A DNA stretch of 64,000 bases, taken from NCBI GenBank assembly GCA_913055735.1, contig CAJXKD010000001.1, positions 868,001 through 932,000 of the forward strand, in the 5' to 3' direction. Both the position numbers and the translations under genes were made by a program. Each line of letters starts with the position of its first letter. Position 1 is the first letter of the stretch. Below the pieces are notes generated by a model that was not told where the DNA came from, ran no database searches, and saw nothing but the letters and a program-made list of their open reading frames with translations. Shown here in pieces: positions 8,497 through 16,827 of the stretch. This DNA comes from an uncultured Rhodospirillales bacterium. Lineage in GTDB: Bacteria; Pseudomonadota; Alphaproteobacteria; Rhodospirillales; UBA2165.

Positions 8497-8592
8497 CCCT
8501 CACCCTGTCCCTCTCCCTCGGTGGGGAGAGGGGACGCAATCGCTATGCCGAGGGTCCTCCTCTCCCTTAACGGGAGAGGATCGAGGTGAGGG
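8497..8592. repeat. REP-like composite palindrome between DAHP synthase and CMD gene
   Basis: Outer arms CCCTCACC (8497-8504) and GGTGAGGG (8585-8592) enclose two inner hairpins. One is a CCCTCTCCC/GGGGAGAGGGG stem around 8507-8533. The other is the perfect TCCTCTCCC-TTAAC-GGGAGAGGA at 8558-8580. This CCCTCACC...GGTGAGGG architecture is that of dispersed intergenic palindromic elements in proteobacteria. It lies just upstream of the CMD-family start on the minus strand and just downstream of the DAHP synthase stop. Confidence 0.7.
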
Positions 8593-8616
8593 TGAAAAAC
8601 GAAACTGAGAGTAGCG

Positions 8617-10017
8617 TTATTCGGCGGCGGCGGTAGCGCCGTTGGCAAAACCGTTGAGCTTGCCGCCGATACGCTCTTCCTTCAGCCGTTCGGCGATAAG
8701 GAAGGCCAACTCCAACGCCTGCTTGGCGTTGAGGCGCGGATCGCAATGGGTGTGGTAGCGGTCCGACAGATCAGCCTCGGTAATCGCCTGGGCGCCGCCG
8801 ACGCATTCGGTGACGTCCTTGCCCGACAATTCCAGATGGATGCCGCCCGGATGGGTGCCCTCGCCGCTATGGACGGCGAAGAAGCCCTCGACCTCGGTGA
8901 GGATGCGGTCGAAATAGCGCGTCTTATAGCCGGTGGAGCTTTTCACCGTATTGCCATGCATGGGATCGCAGGACCACACGACGTGACGGCCTTCTTCCTT
9001 CACCCGGCGCACCAGCGGCGGCAGCGCCTGCAGCACCTTGTCGGCGCCCATGCGGCTGATGAGGGTCAGGCGGCCCGGCTCGTTCTCCGGGTTCAGGATG
9101 TCGATCAGCTTGATCAGGTTGTCGGGCTCCGTGGTCGGGCCGACCTTGGACGCGATCGGGTTCTTGATGCCGCTGAGGAATTCCACCTGGGCGTTCTCGA
9201 TCTGGCGCGTGCGTTCGCCGCACCACAGCATGTGCGCCGAGGTGTCGTACCAATCGCCGGTGGTCGAATCGACACGGGTCATGGCCTGCTCGTAGTTGAG
9301 CAGCAGCGCCTCGTGCGAGGTGAAGAAGTCGGTCTCGCGAATCTGCGGCGTGGTATCGGAGGTCAAGCCGCACGCCGCCATGAAGGCGAGCGTCTCGTCG
9401 AGCCGATTGGCCAAATCCTGATAGCGTTCGCCCAACGCGGAATCGGAAACGAAGCCCATGTTCCACTGATGCACGCGGTGGAGATCGGCGAACCCGCCCT
9501 GAGCGAAGGCGCGCACCAGGTTCAGCGTCGCGGCGGCCTGGTTGTAGGCGCGCTCCATGCGGTTGGGATCGGGAACGCGGGAATCCTCGGTGAACTCGAT
9601 ACCGTTGATGATGTCGCCACGGTAGCTGGGCAGTTCCACATCGCCCTGCTTTTCCATAGGCTCGGACCGCGGCTTGGCGAACTGGCCGGCCAAACGGCCG
9701 ACCTTGACCACCGGACAGGCGGCGCCAAAGGTCAGCACCACCGCCATCTGCAGGATGACGCGGAAGAAATCGCGGATGTTGTCGGGATGGAATTCGGCGA
9801 AGCTTTCCGCACAGTCGCCGCCCTGGAGCAGAAAAGCACGGCCCGCGGCCACCTCGGCCAGCGACTTCTTCAGCCGCCGGGCCTCGCCCGCGAACACCAG
9901 CGGCGGATAGCCGCTCAACCGCTTCTCAACTGCTTTCAGGTCCTCCTGGTCCGGATATTCCGGTACCTGGAGAATGGGCTTATCGCGCCAGCTCTCCGGC
10001 GTCCATTTGCCAGCCAT
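8617..10017 (-). CDS. aroF: 3-deoxy-7-phosphoheptulonate synthase, class II
   Basis: First committed step of the shikimate pathway: condenses phosphoenolpyruvate with erythrose 4-phosphate. The 466 residues match the class II (plant/Mycobacterium-like) enzyme in length and sequence. It begins [20 protein letters not shown], then [14 protein letters not shown] with a metal-ligand Cys. Further on are [38 protein letters not shown] and [18 protein letters not shown]. It is unrelated in sequence to class I AroFGH. It appears monocistronic, with about 230 bp of upstream spacer separating it from gor. The gene symbol follows common annotation; paralogues outside the window are unknown. Confidence 0.95.
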   Translation of the reverse strand: MAGKWTPESWRDKPILQVPEYPDQEDLKAVEKRLSGYPPLVFAGEARRLKKSLAEVAAGRAFLLQGGDCAESFAEFHPDNIRDFFRVILQMAVVLTFGAACPVVKVGRLAGQFAKPRSEPMEKQGDVELPSYRGDIINGIEFTEDSRVPDPNRMERAYNQAAATLNLVRAFAQGGFADLHRVHQWNMGFVSDSALGERYQDLANRLDETLAFMAACGLTSDTTPQIRETDFFTSHEALLLNYEQAMTRVDSTTGDWYDTSAHMLWCGERTRQIENAQVEFLSGIKNPIASKVGPTTEPDNLIKLIDILNPENEPGRLTLISRMGADKVLQALPPLVRRVKEEGRHVVWSCDPMHGNTVKSSTGYKTRYFDRILTEVEGFFAVHSGEGTHPGGIHLELSGKDVTECVGGAQAITEADLSDRYHTHCDPRLNAKQALELAFLIAERLKEERIGGKLNGFANGATAAAE

Positions 10018-10203
10018 TTTCCTCGTATCCCAGGTATTTTTCTATTTAAGGGGGCACTCTATACGCCCCTAAGCCGTTGGTTTCCAGGGTAAATAACGTT
10101 CGCCGCCCTAACAATGGCGGCCCGGAAACCTCGGAAATCCAACAGGCTTCCAAGCCTACAGTTATCCTGCATGGCCGCTAAAACAAGGGATTCCCCGGCT
10201 TTC

Positions 10204-10221
10204 GGGCCGATTGGACGGCCC
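10204..10221 (-). terminator. Possible transcript-end hairpin downstream of gor
   Basis: GGGCCG-ATTGGA-CGGCCC is a perfect 6-bp stem 28 bp past the gor stop. On the minus transcript no clean U-tract follows directly, so it is a weak terminator call; a Rho-dependent end or an aroF leader structure are possible. Confidence 0.3.
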
Positions 10222-10249
10222 AGCCCCTATCCGGCCTTTTATTCCGCTT

Positions 10250-11614
10250 TTACTCCGCTTTTTCCGGCCTCTTGTCCCGCATGGTGACGAATTCCTCGGC
10301 CGCAGAAGGATGGATGCCGATGGTGGCGTCGAACTGGGCCTTGGTCGCGCCGCATTTGAGGGCGATGGCAACCCCCTGGATGATCTCGGGCGCGTCCATG
10401 CCCATCATGTGGGCGCCGGCCACCCGCTGCGATTTGGTATCCACCACCAGTTTCATCAGCGTCCGTTCGTCGCGGCCCGACAGGGTGTGCACCAACGGCT
10501 TGAAGCGCGAGATATAGACGTCGACCTCGCCGTATTTTTCGCGCGCCTGGTCCTCGGTCAGCCCCACCGTACCGATGGGCGGGGTCGAAAACACCGCCGA
10601 CGGCACGTTCTCATAGTCGGTCTTGATGGGATTGTCGTTGTAGAGGGTTTCGGCAACGGCGCGGCCCTCCTGAATGGCGACCGGCGTCAACTGGATGCGG
10701 TCAGTGACGTCGCCGACGGCGTAGATATGCGGCACCGACGAGCGGTTCCATTCATCGACGGGGATGGAACCGTTATCGGCGAGCGTCACGCCAGCTTCCT
10801 CCAATCCCAGGCCCTTGGTGTTGGGCGCGCGCCCGGTGGCGTACATGACGAGATCGGTTTCGATCATTTCATTGCCGGCGCAGCGCAATGTGTAGCCGTC
10901 ACTGGTCTTCTCGATGGAGCGGATGACCGTATCACTCATCAGGTTGATGCCGCGTTTCTTCAGTTCGTCATCGAGGGCGACACGGATGTCCTCGTCAAAG
11001 CCGCGCAGCACCGTGTCCGCGCGCACGACCTCGGTCACCTCGACACCGAGGGCGGCGAAAATACCCGCGAATTCGACGGCGATATAGCCGCCGCCGACGA
11101 TCACCATGCGCTTCGGCAACTCGCGCAGTTCCAACGCCTCGTTTGACGAGATCACATGTTCAATGCCGGGAATATCGGGGGTCGACGGCCAGCCGCCGAC
11201 GGCAACCAGAATGTTTTCCGCCGTATAAGACTTGTCGCCCACTTGCACCGTGTGCGGGTCGGTCAGCACGCCGCGCCCGTCGAGGATATCGACGTTGTTG
11301 TCGCGCAAGATACGCAGATAGATGCCGTTGAGGCGGTCGAGTTCGGTGTTCTTATTGTCGATCAGCTTGGCCCAATCGTGGGTGGCGTCCTCAACGCTCC
11401 AGCCGTAATTGATCGCGTCCTCAAGATGTTCGGCGTAGTGCGCCCCATAGATCAGCAGCTTCTTGGGGATGCAGCCGCGCAACACGCAGGTGCCGCCGAC
11501 CCGGTCCTCTTCCACCACCGCGACGCGCGCGCCGTAACCGCCGGAGAGGCGCGAGGCGCGGACACCACCGGACCCAGCCCCGATGGTGATCAGGTCGTAA
11601 TCATATTTCGGCAT
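10250..11614 (-). CDS. gor: Glutathione-disulfide reductase
   Basis: NADPH-dependent flavoprotein that keeps glutathione reduced in the cytosol. The protein starts MPKYDYDLITIGAGSGGVRA with the FAD-binding glycine motif. The redox-active pair is C43 and C48 in GGTCVLRGCIPKK, the glutathione reductase form of the motif. The NADPH fold has VGGGYIAVEFAGIFAALG. The C-terminal dimer-interface His is in GIHPSAAEEFVTM. The length of 454 residues is normal. Start chosen at the ATG with GGAG eight bases upstream; a TTG two codons earlier is unlikely. It has no operon partner, and the upstream histone-tailed flavoenzyme ends 81 bp away. Confidence 0.95.
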   Translation of the reverse strand: MPKYDYDLITIGAGSGGVRASRLSGGYGARVAVVEEDRVGGTCVLRGCIPKKLLIYGAHYAEHLEDAINYGWSVEDATHDWAKLIDNKNTELDRLNGIYLRILRDNNVDILDGRGVLTDPHTVQVGDKSYTAENILVAVGGWPSTPDIPGIEHVISSNEALELRELPKRMVIVGGGYIAVEFAGIFAALGVEVTEVVRADTVLRGFDEDIRVALDDELKKRGINLMSDTVIRSIEKTSDGYTLRCAGNEMIETDLVMYATGRAPNTKGLGLEEAGVTLADNGSIPVDEWNRSSVPHIYAVGDVTDRIQLTPVAIQEGRAVAETLYNDNPIKTDYENVPSAVFSTPPIGTVGLTEDQAREKYGEVDVYISRFKPLVHTLSGRDERTLMKLVVDTKSQRVAGAHMMGMDAPEIIQGVAIALKCGATKAQFDATIGIHPSAAEEFVTMRDKRPEKAE

Positions 11615-11695
11615 AGTCAATTCTCCGCTGAAGGCAGCGGAGTATAGCGATGCGATCCCGGCGTGTCAGGGCCGGTTTAGGGAATAGATGCCCCC

Positions 11696-13033
11696 CTAGT
11701 CTGCGACGCCGAATACCGTCCACTCGGCTTTCTTGCTGGTGGCGCCCATCAGCACCCGGCCGCATTCCTGCGCGATCTCGTCAGCCAACAGGATGTGCTG
11801 CGTGCCGGTGTGCGTATCCCGGTAGGCACGTTGCAGCAGACTCGGACGGATGGCGACACCGCGCGCCGCCTTGTGGGCGAAGGTCGCGATCTCGGACACC
11901 ACGTCGTGCAAGTGCCGCATGGCGAGACGGATCAGCGCCACCTGCTCCACGGTGCCGGGCTTGTTCTTGGCGTAGTTCTCGCAAAGATCGGTCCAGGAAT
12001 TGTAGACAAGTGCGCGAGCGGCACGGTACTTGGCTTCGGCCTCGGCGTATTTCTGCTTGAAGCTGGCGCTGTCATGCATGCGGCCAAACGCATCGACTCG
12101 CACCAAGGCGAGCTTCGCCAGTTCGTCCAACACCCGACGGCCAACACCCAGTGCCCAACTCGTGTGGCCCCAACTGGTCATCACCGGCAGGCCGCCCATG
12201 TATTGGATGCCGCCGCGCTGTACCGGGGGATTGTCGAACATGAAGCAGGTATCGTCGGGAACGAACAATTCCTTGCCGCCCTTGAGGGTGTAATCGAAAC
12301 TACCCGAGCCACGCAGGCCGAGAACGTCCCAGTTGCCCTTGAGCGTGATGGTATCACGGGGATGGTGGCACAGCACGACCACGGGGTGGCCGTCAACCAT
12401 CTTCATCTGATCGCCTTCCATCAGGAAGCAGCCGGAATGGATCCATTCGGCGTGCCAGATGGTGCTGCCGTAACTCCAATGGCCCTGGATCTTATAGCCG
12501 CCATCGACCTTCCAGGCCTTGCCGTTGGGCACGCCCTGCCCCGCAACGGTGACATCAGCACCCCTGGGGAACATCTTCTTAGCCCCGGCTGCCGGCAAAA
12601 AGGCGCCCGCGTTGGAGCCCATCACGCCCGCGACCATCAGGCACCAGCCCGCCGAGCCGTCGGCATGGGCAACCATTTCGGCGATCTCCATCGCCTCGAC
12701 CCACGGCAGTTCCGAGCCGCCGAGCGCCTTGGGAGTGCACATGGCATAAAGGCCCGCCTTGCGCGATGCGTTCACCACCTTGTCGGTGAGATGATATTGG
12801 GATTCGGCTTCGTCGGCTTCAGCCTGAATCAGCGGCAGCATATCCTTCGCCGCTTTCTTGAGCGCCGAAAAGGACGGCCCCTTAGGAGGACGCTTGGCCG
12901 CACGCTTCGGTTTCGGCGCGACCTTCTTGGTCACCGATTTTGCCCGCGGCGCACGTTTCGCCACGGTCTTGCTTCCCCTCGTTGTTGAGGCCTTTTTTCC
13001 GCGTGCGGATTTCTTGGGTGCCGTTTTCGCCAT
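11696..13033 (-). CDS. Acyl-CoA dehydrogenase-fold flavin enzyme with histone H1-like N-terminal tail
   Basis: 445 residues in two parts. Residues 1-51 hold 20 Lys/Arg and no Asp or Glu, in Ala/Pro/Lys runs (PKKSARGKKAS, APKPKRAAKRPPK) like bacterial histone H1 or AlgP tails. From about residue 60 follows an acyl-CoA dehydrogenase/HpaB-group monooxygenase fold. It has LGGSELPWVEAMEIAEMVA, DGSAGWCLMVAG, GHWSYGSTIWHAEW, GLRGSGSFDYTLKGG and C-terminal AYRDTHTGTQHILLADEI. Proteins of this core are flavin-dependent monooxygenases or dehydrogenases partnered with a flavin reductase; the substrate is unknown. The tail is in frame with no internal start or frameshift that I can see. The tail could be a nucleic-acid or polyanion anchor (inference). 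Confidence 0.78.
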   Translation of the reverse strand: MAKTAPKKSARGKKASTTRGSKTVAKRAPRAKSVTKKVAPKPKRAAKRPPKGPSFSALKKAAKDMLPLIQAEADEAESQYHLTDKVVNASRKAGLYAMCTPKALGGSELPWVEAMEIAEMVAHADGSAGWCLMVAGVMGSNAGAFLPAAGAKKMFPRGADVTVAGQGVPNGKAWKVDGGYKIQGHWSYGSTIWHAEWIHSGCFLMEGDQMKMVDGHPVVVLCHHPRDTITLKGNWDVLGLRGSGSFDYTLKGGKELFVPDDTCFMFDNPPVQRGGIQYMGGLPVMTSWGHTSWALGVGRRVLDELAKLALVRVDAFGRMHDSASFKQKYAEAEAKYRAARALVYNSWTDLCENYAKNKPGTVEQVALIRLAMRHLHDVVSEIATFAHKAARGVAIRPSLLQRAYRDTHTGTQHILLADEIAQECGRVLMGATSKKAEWTVFGVAD

Positions 13034-13191
13034 GATGATCCTCCCCGATCAGCCGTCCCACTTGTTATGTGCGGGCGAGTATAACCCGCCCACACCGACA
13101 GAAAAGTCCTTTACGAACGTGTGGGTATTGCGAAGCAACCTCTGTCCGGCTGACGGCACGCCGCGTTAGGTCGCCACATTAATCGGCCAAG

Positions 13192-14649
13192 TCAATCAGC
13201 GAGACCGCCCATCAGCGTGTATTTGATTTCGAGGAAATCCTCGACGCCGTACTTGGAGCCTTCGCGCCCGAGACCCGATTCCTTGATGCCGCCGAAGGGC
13301 GCAACCTCGGTGGAAATCAACCCTTCATTGACGCCGACGATGCCGTATTCCAACGCATCCGACACGCGCCAGATGCGGCCGACGTCACGGGCATAGAAAT
13401 AAGACGCCAGACCAAACTCGGTATCATTGGCCATCTGGACCGCCTGCTCTTCGGTCTTAAAGCGGAAAAGGGGCGCCACCGGCCCGAAGGTTTCTTCGCG
13501 CGCGACCTTCATCTCCGTCGTCACATCGGCAAGCACGGTGGGTTCGAAGAAGGTGCCGCCCAACTGGTGACGGTTCCCGCCAACCACCACGCGCGCACCC
13601 TTGTCAACCGCGTCGCCGATATGTTCCTCGACCTTCTCGACCGCCGCCATTTCGATCAGCGGGCCCTGTTGCGCCCCTGATTCGAGACCGTTGGAGACCT
13701 TGAGGCCCGACACCGCCTGCGAGAGGCGCGCCGCGAAATCGTCGTAGACCCCGTCCTGTACCAACAGGCGGTTGGCGCACACGCAGGTTTGGCCCGTATT
13801 GCGGAATTTGGACGCAATGGCCCCGTCCACGGCGGCATCGAGATCGGCATCGTCGAACACGATGAACGGTGCGTTGCCGCCGAGCTCCAGCGACACCTTC
13901 TTAATGGTGTCGGCGCACTGACGCATCATGACCCGGCCGATTTCGGTCGACCCCGTAAAGGACAACTTGCGCACGATAGGATTGGAGGTCATCTCCGAGC
14001 CGATGGCACCTGCCGAACCGGTCACGACGTTGAGCACGCCGGGTGGGAAGCCCGCGCGCTCGGCCAGTTCCGCCAATGCGAACGCCGAATAAGGCGTCAT
14101 GGACGCCGGCTTGATCACCACCGGGCAACCGACGGCGAGCGCCGGCGCGCATTTGCGGGTGATCATCGAGTTGGGGAAATTCCACGGCGTGATCGCGGCA
14201 ACGACGCCGATGGGCTCCTTGGTAACGACGATCCGCGAATGCGGCTTGTGCGCGGGGATGATGTCGCCGTAAACGCGCTTGGCTTCTTCGGAGAACCATT
14301 CGACGAAGGACGCGCCATAGACGATCTCACCCATGGATTCGGTCAAGGGCTTGCCCTGTTCGGTGGTCATCAGGACGGCCAGGTCTTCCTGATGCTCCAT
14401 CATCAGTTCGAACCAGCGGCGAATGATGGCGCCGCGCTCCTTGCCGGTCTTTGCGCGCCAGGCCGGCCAGGCCTTATTGGCGGCGATGATGGCGGTGCGG
14501 GTTTCGGCGGCACCCATCTTCGGCGCCGTGCCGATCACCGAGCCGTCGGCAGGATTGGTGACCTCGAAGGTCTCACCCGAGTCGGCATCCACCCACTTCC
14601 CGTCGATATAGCCCTGTTGGCGGAAAAGGCTTGGGTCCTTGAGGTTCAT
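13192..14649 (-). CDS. gabD: NAD(P)-dependent succinate-semialdehyde dehydrogenase
   Basis: Oxidises succinate semialdehyde to succinate in the GABA branch. The 485 residues have AITPWNFPNSMITRKCAPAL, the FTGSTEIGRVMM cofactor loop, the general-base Glu in LELGGNAPFIVFDDADLD, and the catalytic Cys in NTGQTCVCANRLLV. The C-terminal PFGGIKESGLGREGSKYG is typical of GabD over other ALDH classes. The ATG at 14649 follows GGGAGAGAA; an upstream in-frame extension to 14736 would overlap promoter-like sequence and is not supported. It is divergent from the cytochrome c gene. No GABA transaminase gene is adjacent. Confidence 0.9.
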   Translation of the reverse strand: MNLKDPSLFRQQGYIDGKWVDADSGETFEVTNPADGSVIGTAPKMGAAETRTAIIAANKAWPAWRAKTGKERGAIIRRWFELMMEHQEDLAVLMTTEQGKPLTESMGEIVYGASFVEWFSEEAKRVYGDIIPAHKPHSRIVVTKEPIGVVAAITPWNFPNSMITRKCAPALAVGCPVVIKPASMTPYSAFALAELAERAGFPPGVLNVVTGSAGAIGSEMTSNPIVRKLSFTGSTEIGRVMMRQCADTIKKVSLELGGNAPFIVFDDADLDAAVDGAIASKFRNTGQTCVCANRLLVQDGVYDDFAARLSQAVSGLKVSNGLESGAQQGPLIEMAAVEKVEEHIGDAVDKGARVVVGGNRHQLGGTFFEPTVLADVTTEMKVAREETFGPVAPLFRFKTEEQAVQMANDTEFGLASYFYARDVGRIWRVSDALEYGIVGVNEGLISTEVAPFGGIKESGLGREGSKYGVEDFLEIKYTLMGGLAD

Positions 14650-14845
14650 TTCTCTCTCCCTGGTCGGATCAATGTTCGCAATCGATTGCAATTGCGCCGG
14701 AGTATAATGGGCGAAATCCCCCCTTAACAGCCCCACTGCGAACCGTTCGCGACAAATTCACGGGTAATCAGAAGGTCGTGACCTGCCCGCTTCGGACGCG
14801 TGCGGCTCTTGACCTTCCAGGTGGGGGAATGATTAGACACCGCAT

Positions 14846-15334
14846 ATGTTTTTCGAACGAATGGACCAGAAGCAGCGGTTTGCCGTGGCGGCCGGCGGCA
14901 TCGTGGCACTTGTCGCCGTTTCATTTCTCTATCTGGGTTATGGAACCGGAGAGACGGCCGGCATGGATGCCGGCAACGCCGAGCTGGTCGCCCTGGGCAA
15001 GCCGCTCTACGACGCCAATTGCGCGTCCTGCCACGGCCTCAACCTGGAGGGCCAGGCCAATTGGCGTGTGCCGTTACCAGCCGGCGGCCTGCCCGCGCCA
15101 CCCCATGACGAAACGGGCCATACCTGGCATCACCCGGACAAGTTGCTGTTCGACTACACAAAATTCGGCGGCGCCCGCATTGCCCCACCCGACTTCAAGA
15201 GCAACATGCCGGGTTTCGAAGAAACACTATCGGACAAGGAGATCTGGGCCGTGTTGTCCTATATCGAAAGCCGGTGGCCCGACGACGTCCGCAAACGCCA
15301 AAGCTACATCAACCGGCAGGCGTCAAACAACTAG
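14846..15334 (+). CDS. Membrane-anchored class I c-type cytochrome
   Basis: Periplasmic electron carrier tethered by an uncleaved N-terminal helix (about residues 12-32, AVAAGGIVALVAVSFLYL). The haem site is CASCH with C59, C62 and H63; a likely axial Met is M121 in SNMPGF. Between them GHTWHHPDKLLFDYTKFGG is characteristic of a small family of short c-type cytochromes found near oxidases and copper proteins, though no such partner is adjacent here. The length is 162 residues. The C-terminus overlaps the convergent methyltransferase gene by 12 bp. Its role in respiration is inferred only from the family. Confidence 0.88.
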   Translation: MFFERMDQKQRFAVAAGGIVALVAVSFLYLGYGTGETAGMDAGNAELVALGKPLYDANCASCHGLNLEGQANWRVPLPAGGLPAPPHDETGHTWHHPDKLLFDYTKFGGARIAPPDFKSNMPGFEETLSDKEIWAVLSYIESRWPDDVRKRQSYINRQASNN

Positions 15335-15835
15335 CCGGCCCAAATACCAGTTCACCCTATCGCCGCCACTCAATTCGTAAGATCTGATCTCGATTTCATC
15401 GAGGGCGGACCGAACCTTGCCGCAAACCAGGCACGCGTCCGGCACGTCGCACCAATCGGCGACAACCACCTCCGCACCGGCCCGCGCGACCCGCTTCATC
15501 TCGGTAAGCGCCTGCACCGGATCGCCGACATAGTGAAACAGGTTGGCGCACACCACCCTCTCGAAACTGCCGTCGGCAAACGGCAATGCATCCGCATCGC
15601 CGGCGAGGAATGTAATCGGCCCACTGGTTTCGAACCGTGCAATGCGCAACACGGCGGGCGAGACATCGAGACCGGTCAAACGCAGGGTCGGTTCGACCGC
15701 CGCCAGACGGCGTAACAATGCCCCGGTGCCGCAGCCGACGTCGAGGATCGACAAACCGGATTTCAGATTGAGCCTTGCGGCGATCTCGCGCTGGGTCTCG
15801 TCCACATAAACGGCCCAACGGTCCTCGTTGCGCAC
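15323..15835 (-). CDS. Class I SAM-dependent methyltransferase
   Basis: A 170-residue Rossmann-fold methyltransferase. The SAM motif I is LSILDVGCGTGALLRRL, motif II GLDVSPAVLRIAR, with LAGDADALPFADGSFERVVC following. It is UbiE/MenG-like but short, with no substrate-defining C-terminal domain. The start appears to be GTG at 15835 (reading VRNEDRW), five bases after the stop of the 2-hydroxyacid dehydrogenase gene, so the two are probably one transcript. A CVCG pair in ACLVCGKVRSAL is noted without known role. The 3' end overlaps the convergent cytochrome gene. Confidence 0.78.
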   Translation of the reverse strand: MRNEDRWAVYVDETQREIAARLNLKSGLSILDVGCGTGALLRRLAAVEPTLRLTGLDVSPAVLRIARFETSGPITFLAGDADALPFADGSFERVVCANLFHYVGDPVQALTEMKRVARAGAEVVVADWCDVPDACLVCGKVRSALDEIEIRSYELSGGDRVNWYLGRLVV

Positions 15836-15840
15836 GGGGG

Positions 15841-16815
15841 TCAGTCCCGTGCGAGATCAGGGATGGGATGGGGGAGCGGCTCGCCCGCGAAATGGGCGGC
15901 GAGGTTTTTCAGCGCGCCTTCGGCTTGCGCCCGGACCACCGGCACGGTGACCCCCGCCCGGTGCGGCGTCAGTACGACATTGTCGAGCGCGAGATAGTCG
16001 GCGGGCACCTTGTCGGGCTCGCCTTCGATCACATCGAGGGCCGCGCCTGCGATGATCCCGTTCTTGAGCGCCGGGATCAGCGCGTCGTTATCGACCACCG
16101 AGCCGCGCGCGATGTTGACCAAATACCCGGTCGGTCCGAGCGCGGCCAAAACATCCGCGTTGATCATATGCTTGGTTGCCGAGCCACCAGGACAGGCAAC
16201 GATGAGCACGTCGACATCGCGCGCCATGGGAGCGAGTTCCGGATAGTACTGGTAAGACACGTCCGAGGCGGCTGTCGGTTTGTGGTAGGCGACGCACGCG
16301 CCAAAGGCATCGCACAGTTTGGCAACACGCCGGCCGATTTCGCCGAAGCCGACGATGCCGACCTTCATGCCGCGGAATTCCGGCGTCATGGGCGGGCCGA
16401 ACTCCGGCCCCCACCTTCCGTCGCGGATGAACTTCTCAGCGGGGAACAGCCGCCGCACGCAGGCCAGCGTCAGCATCAAGGTGTATTCGGCCACGGCGGC
16501 GGCATTGACGGCGGGCACGTAGCTGCCGGTGACGCCCATCTCGCGGAATAGCGCGAGATCCATGCTCTGATAGCCCGCGCCGAGATAGGCGAGATGTTCC
16601 AGCTTGGTCATCATGCGGACTTGTTCGGTCGAGGGCGCGAGGATGGAAATGGGGATCAGCACTTGGGCGAGCGGCGCGGCTTCCTCGATCAGAGCATCGC
16701 GCTCGGGGCCCTTCTGCATGGGCATGACATGGAGCGTGTAATGCGCGCCCAAGGCATCGAGAATTTCCCGCTTGGGCTCGGCCATGAACAGAATGTGGGG
16801 TTTGGAGTGCGGCAT
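15841..16815 (-). CDS. D-isomer-specific 2-hydroxyacid dehydrogenase
   Basis: NAD(P)-linked reductase of 2-keto acids (glyoxylate/hydroxypyruvate/phosphoglycerate type), 324 residues. The dinucleotide fold reads GIVGFGEIGRRVAKL. The substrate Arg is in VNIARGSVVDNDAL, the Glu in ALDVIEGEP and the catalytic His in LTPHRAGVT. No ACT domain is present, so it is not a typical SerA. Exact substrate cannot be assigned. Start ATG at 16815 lies 12 bp beyond the glmS stop, so it is likely cotranscribed with glmU-glmS upstream and the methyltransferase downstream. Confidence 0.85.
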   Translation of the reverse strand: MPHSKPHILFMAEPKREILDALGAHYTLHVMPMQKGPERDALIEEAAPLAQVLIPISILAPSTEQVRMMTKLEHLAYLGAGYQSMDLALFREMGVTGSYVPAVNAAAVAEYTLMLTLACVRRLFPAEKFIRDGRWGPEFGPPMTPEFRGMKVGIVGFGEIGRRVAKLCDAFGACVAYHKPTAASDVSYQYYPELAPMARDVDVLIVACPGGSATKHMINADVLAALGPTGYLVNIARGSVVDNDALIPALKNGIIAGAALDVIEGEPDKVPADYLALDNVVLTPHRAGVTVPVVRAQAEGALKNLAAHFAGEPLPHPIPDLARD

Positions 16816-16827
16816 GATGCCGCGAGC

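Noticed and set aside
8357..8539. N-terminal extension of the CMD-family gene
   Set aside because: It reads through the REP-like palindrome; a strong GGAGG site supports the start at 8356.
8746..10092. 448-codon plus-strand open frame over the DAHP synthase gene
   Set aside because: Class II DAHP synthase on the other strand is unambiguous.
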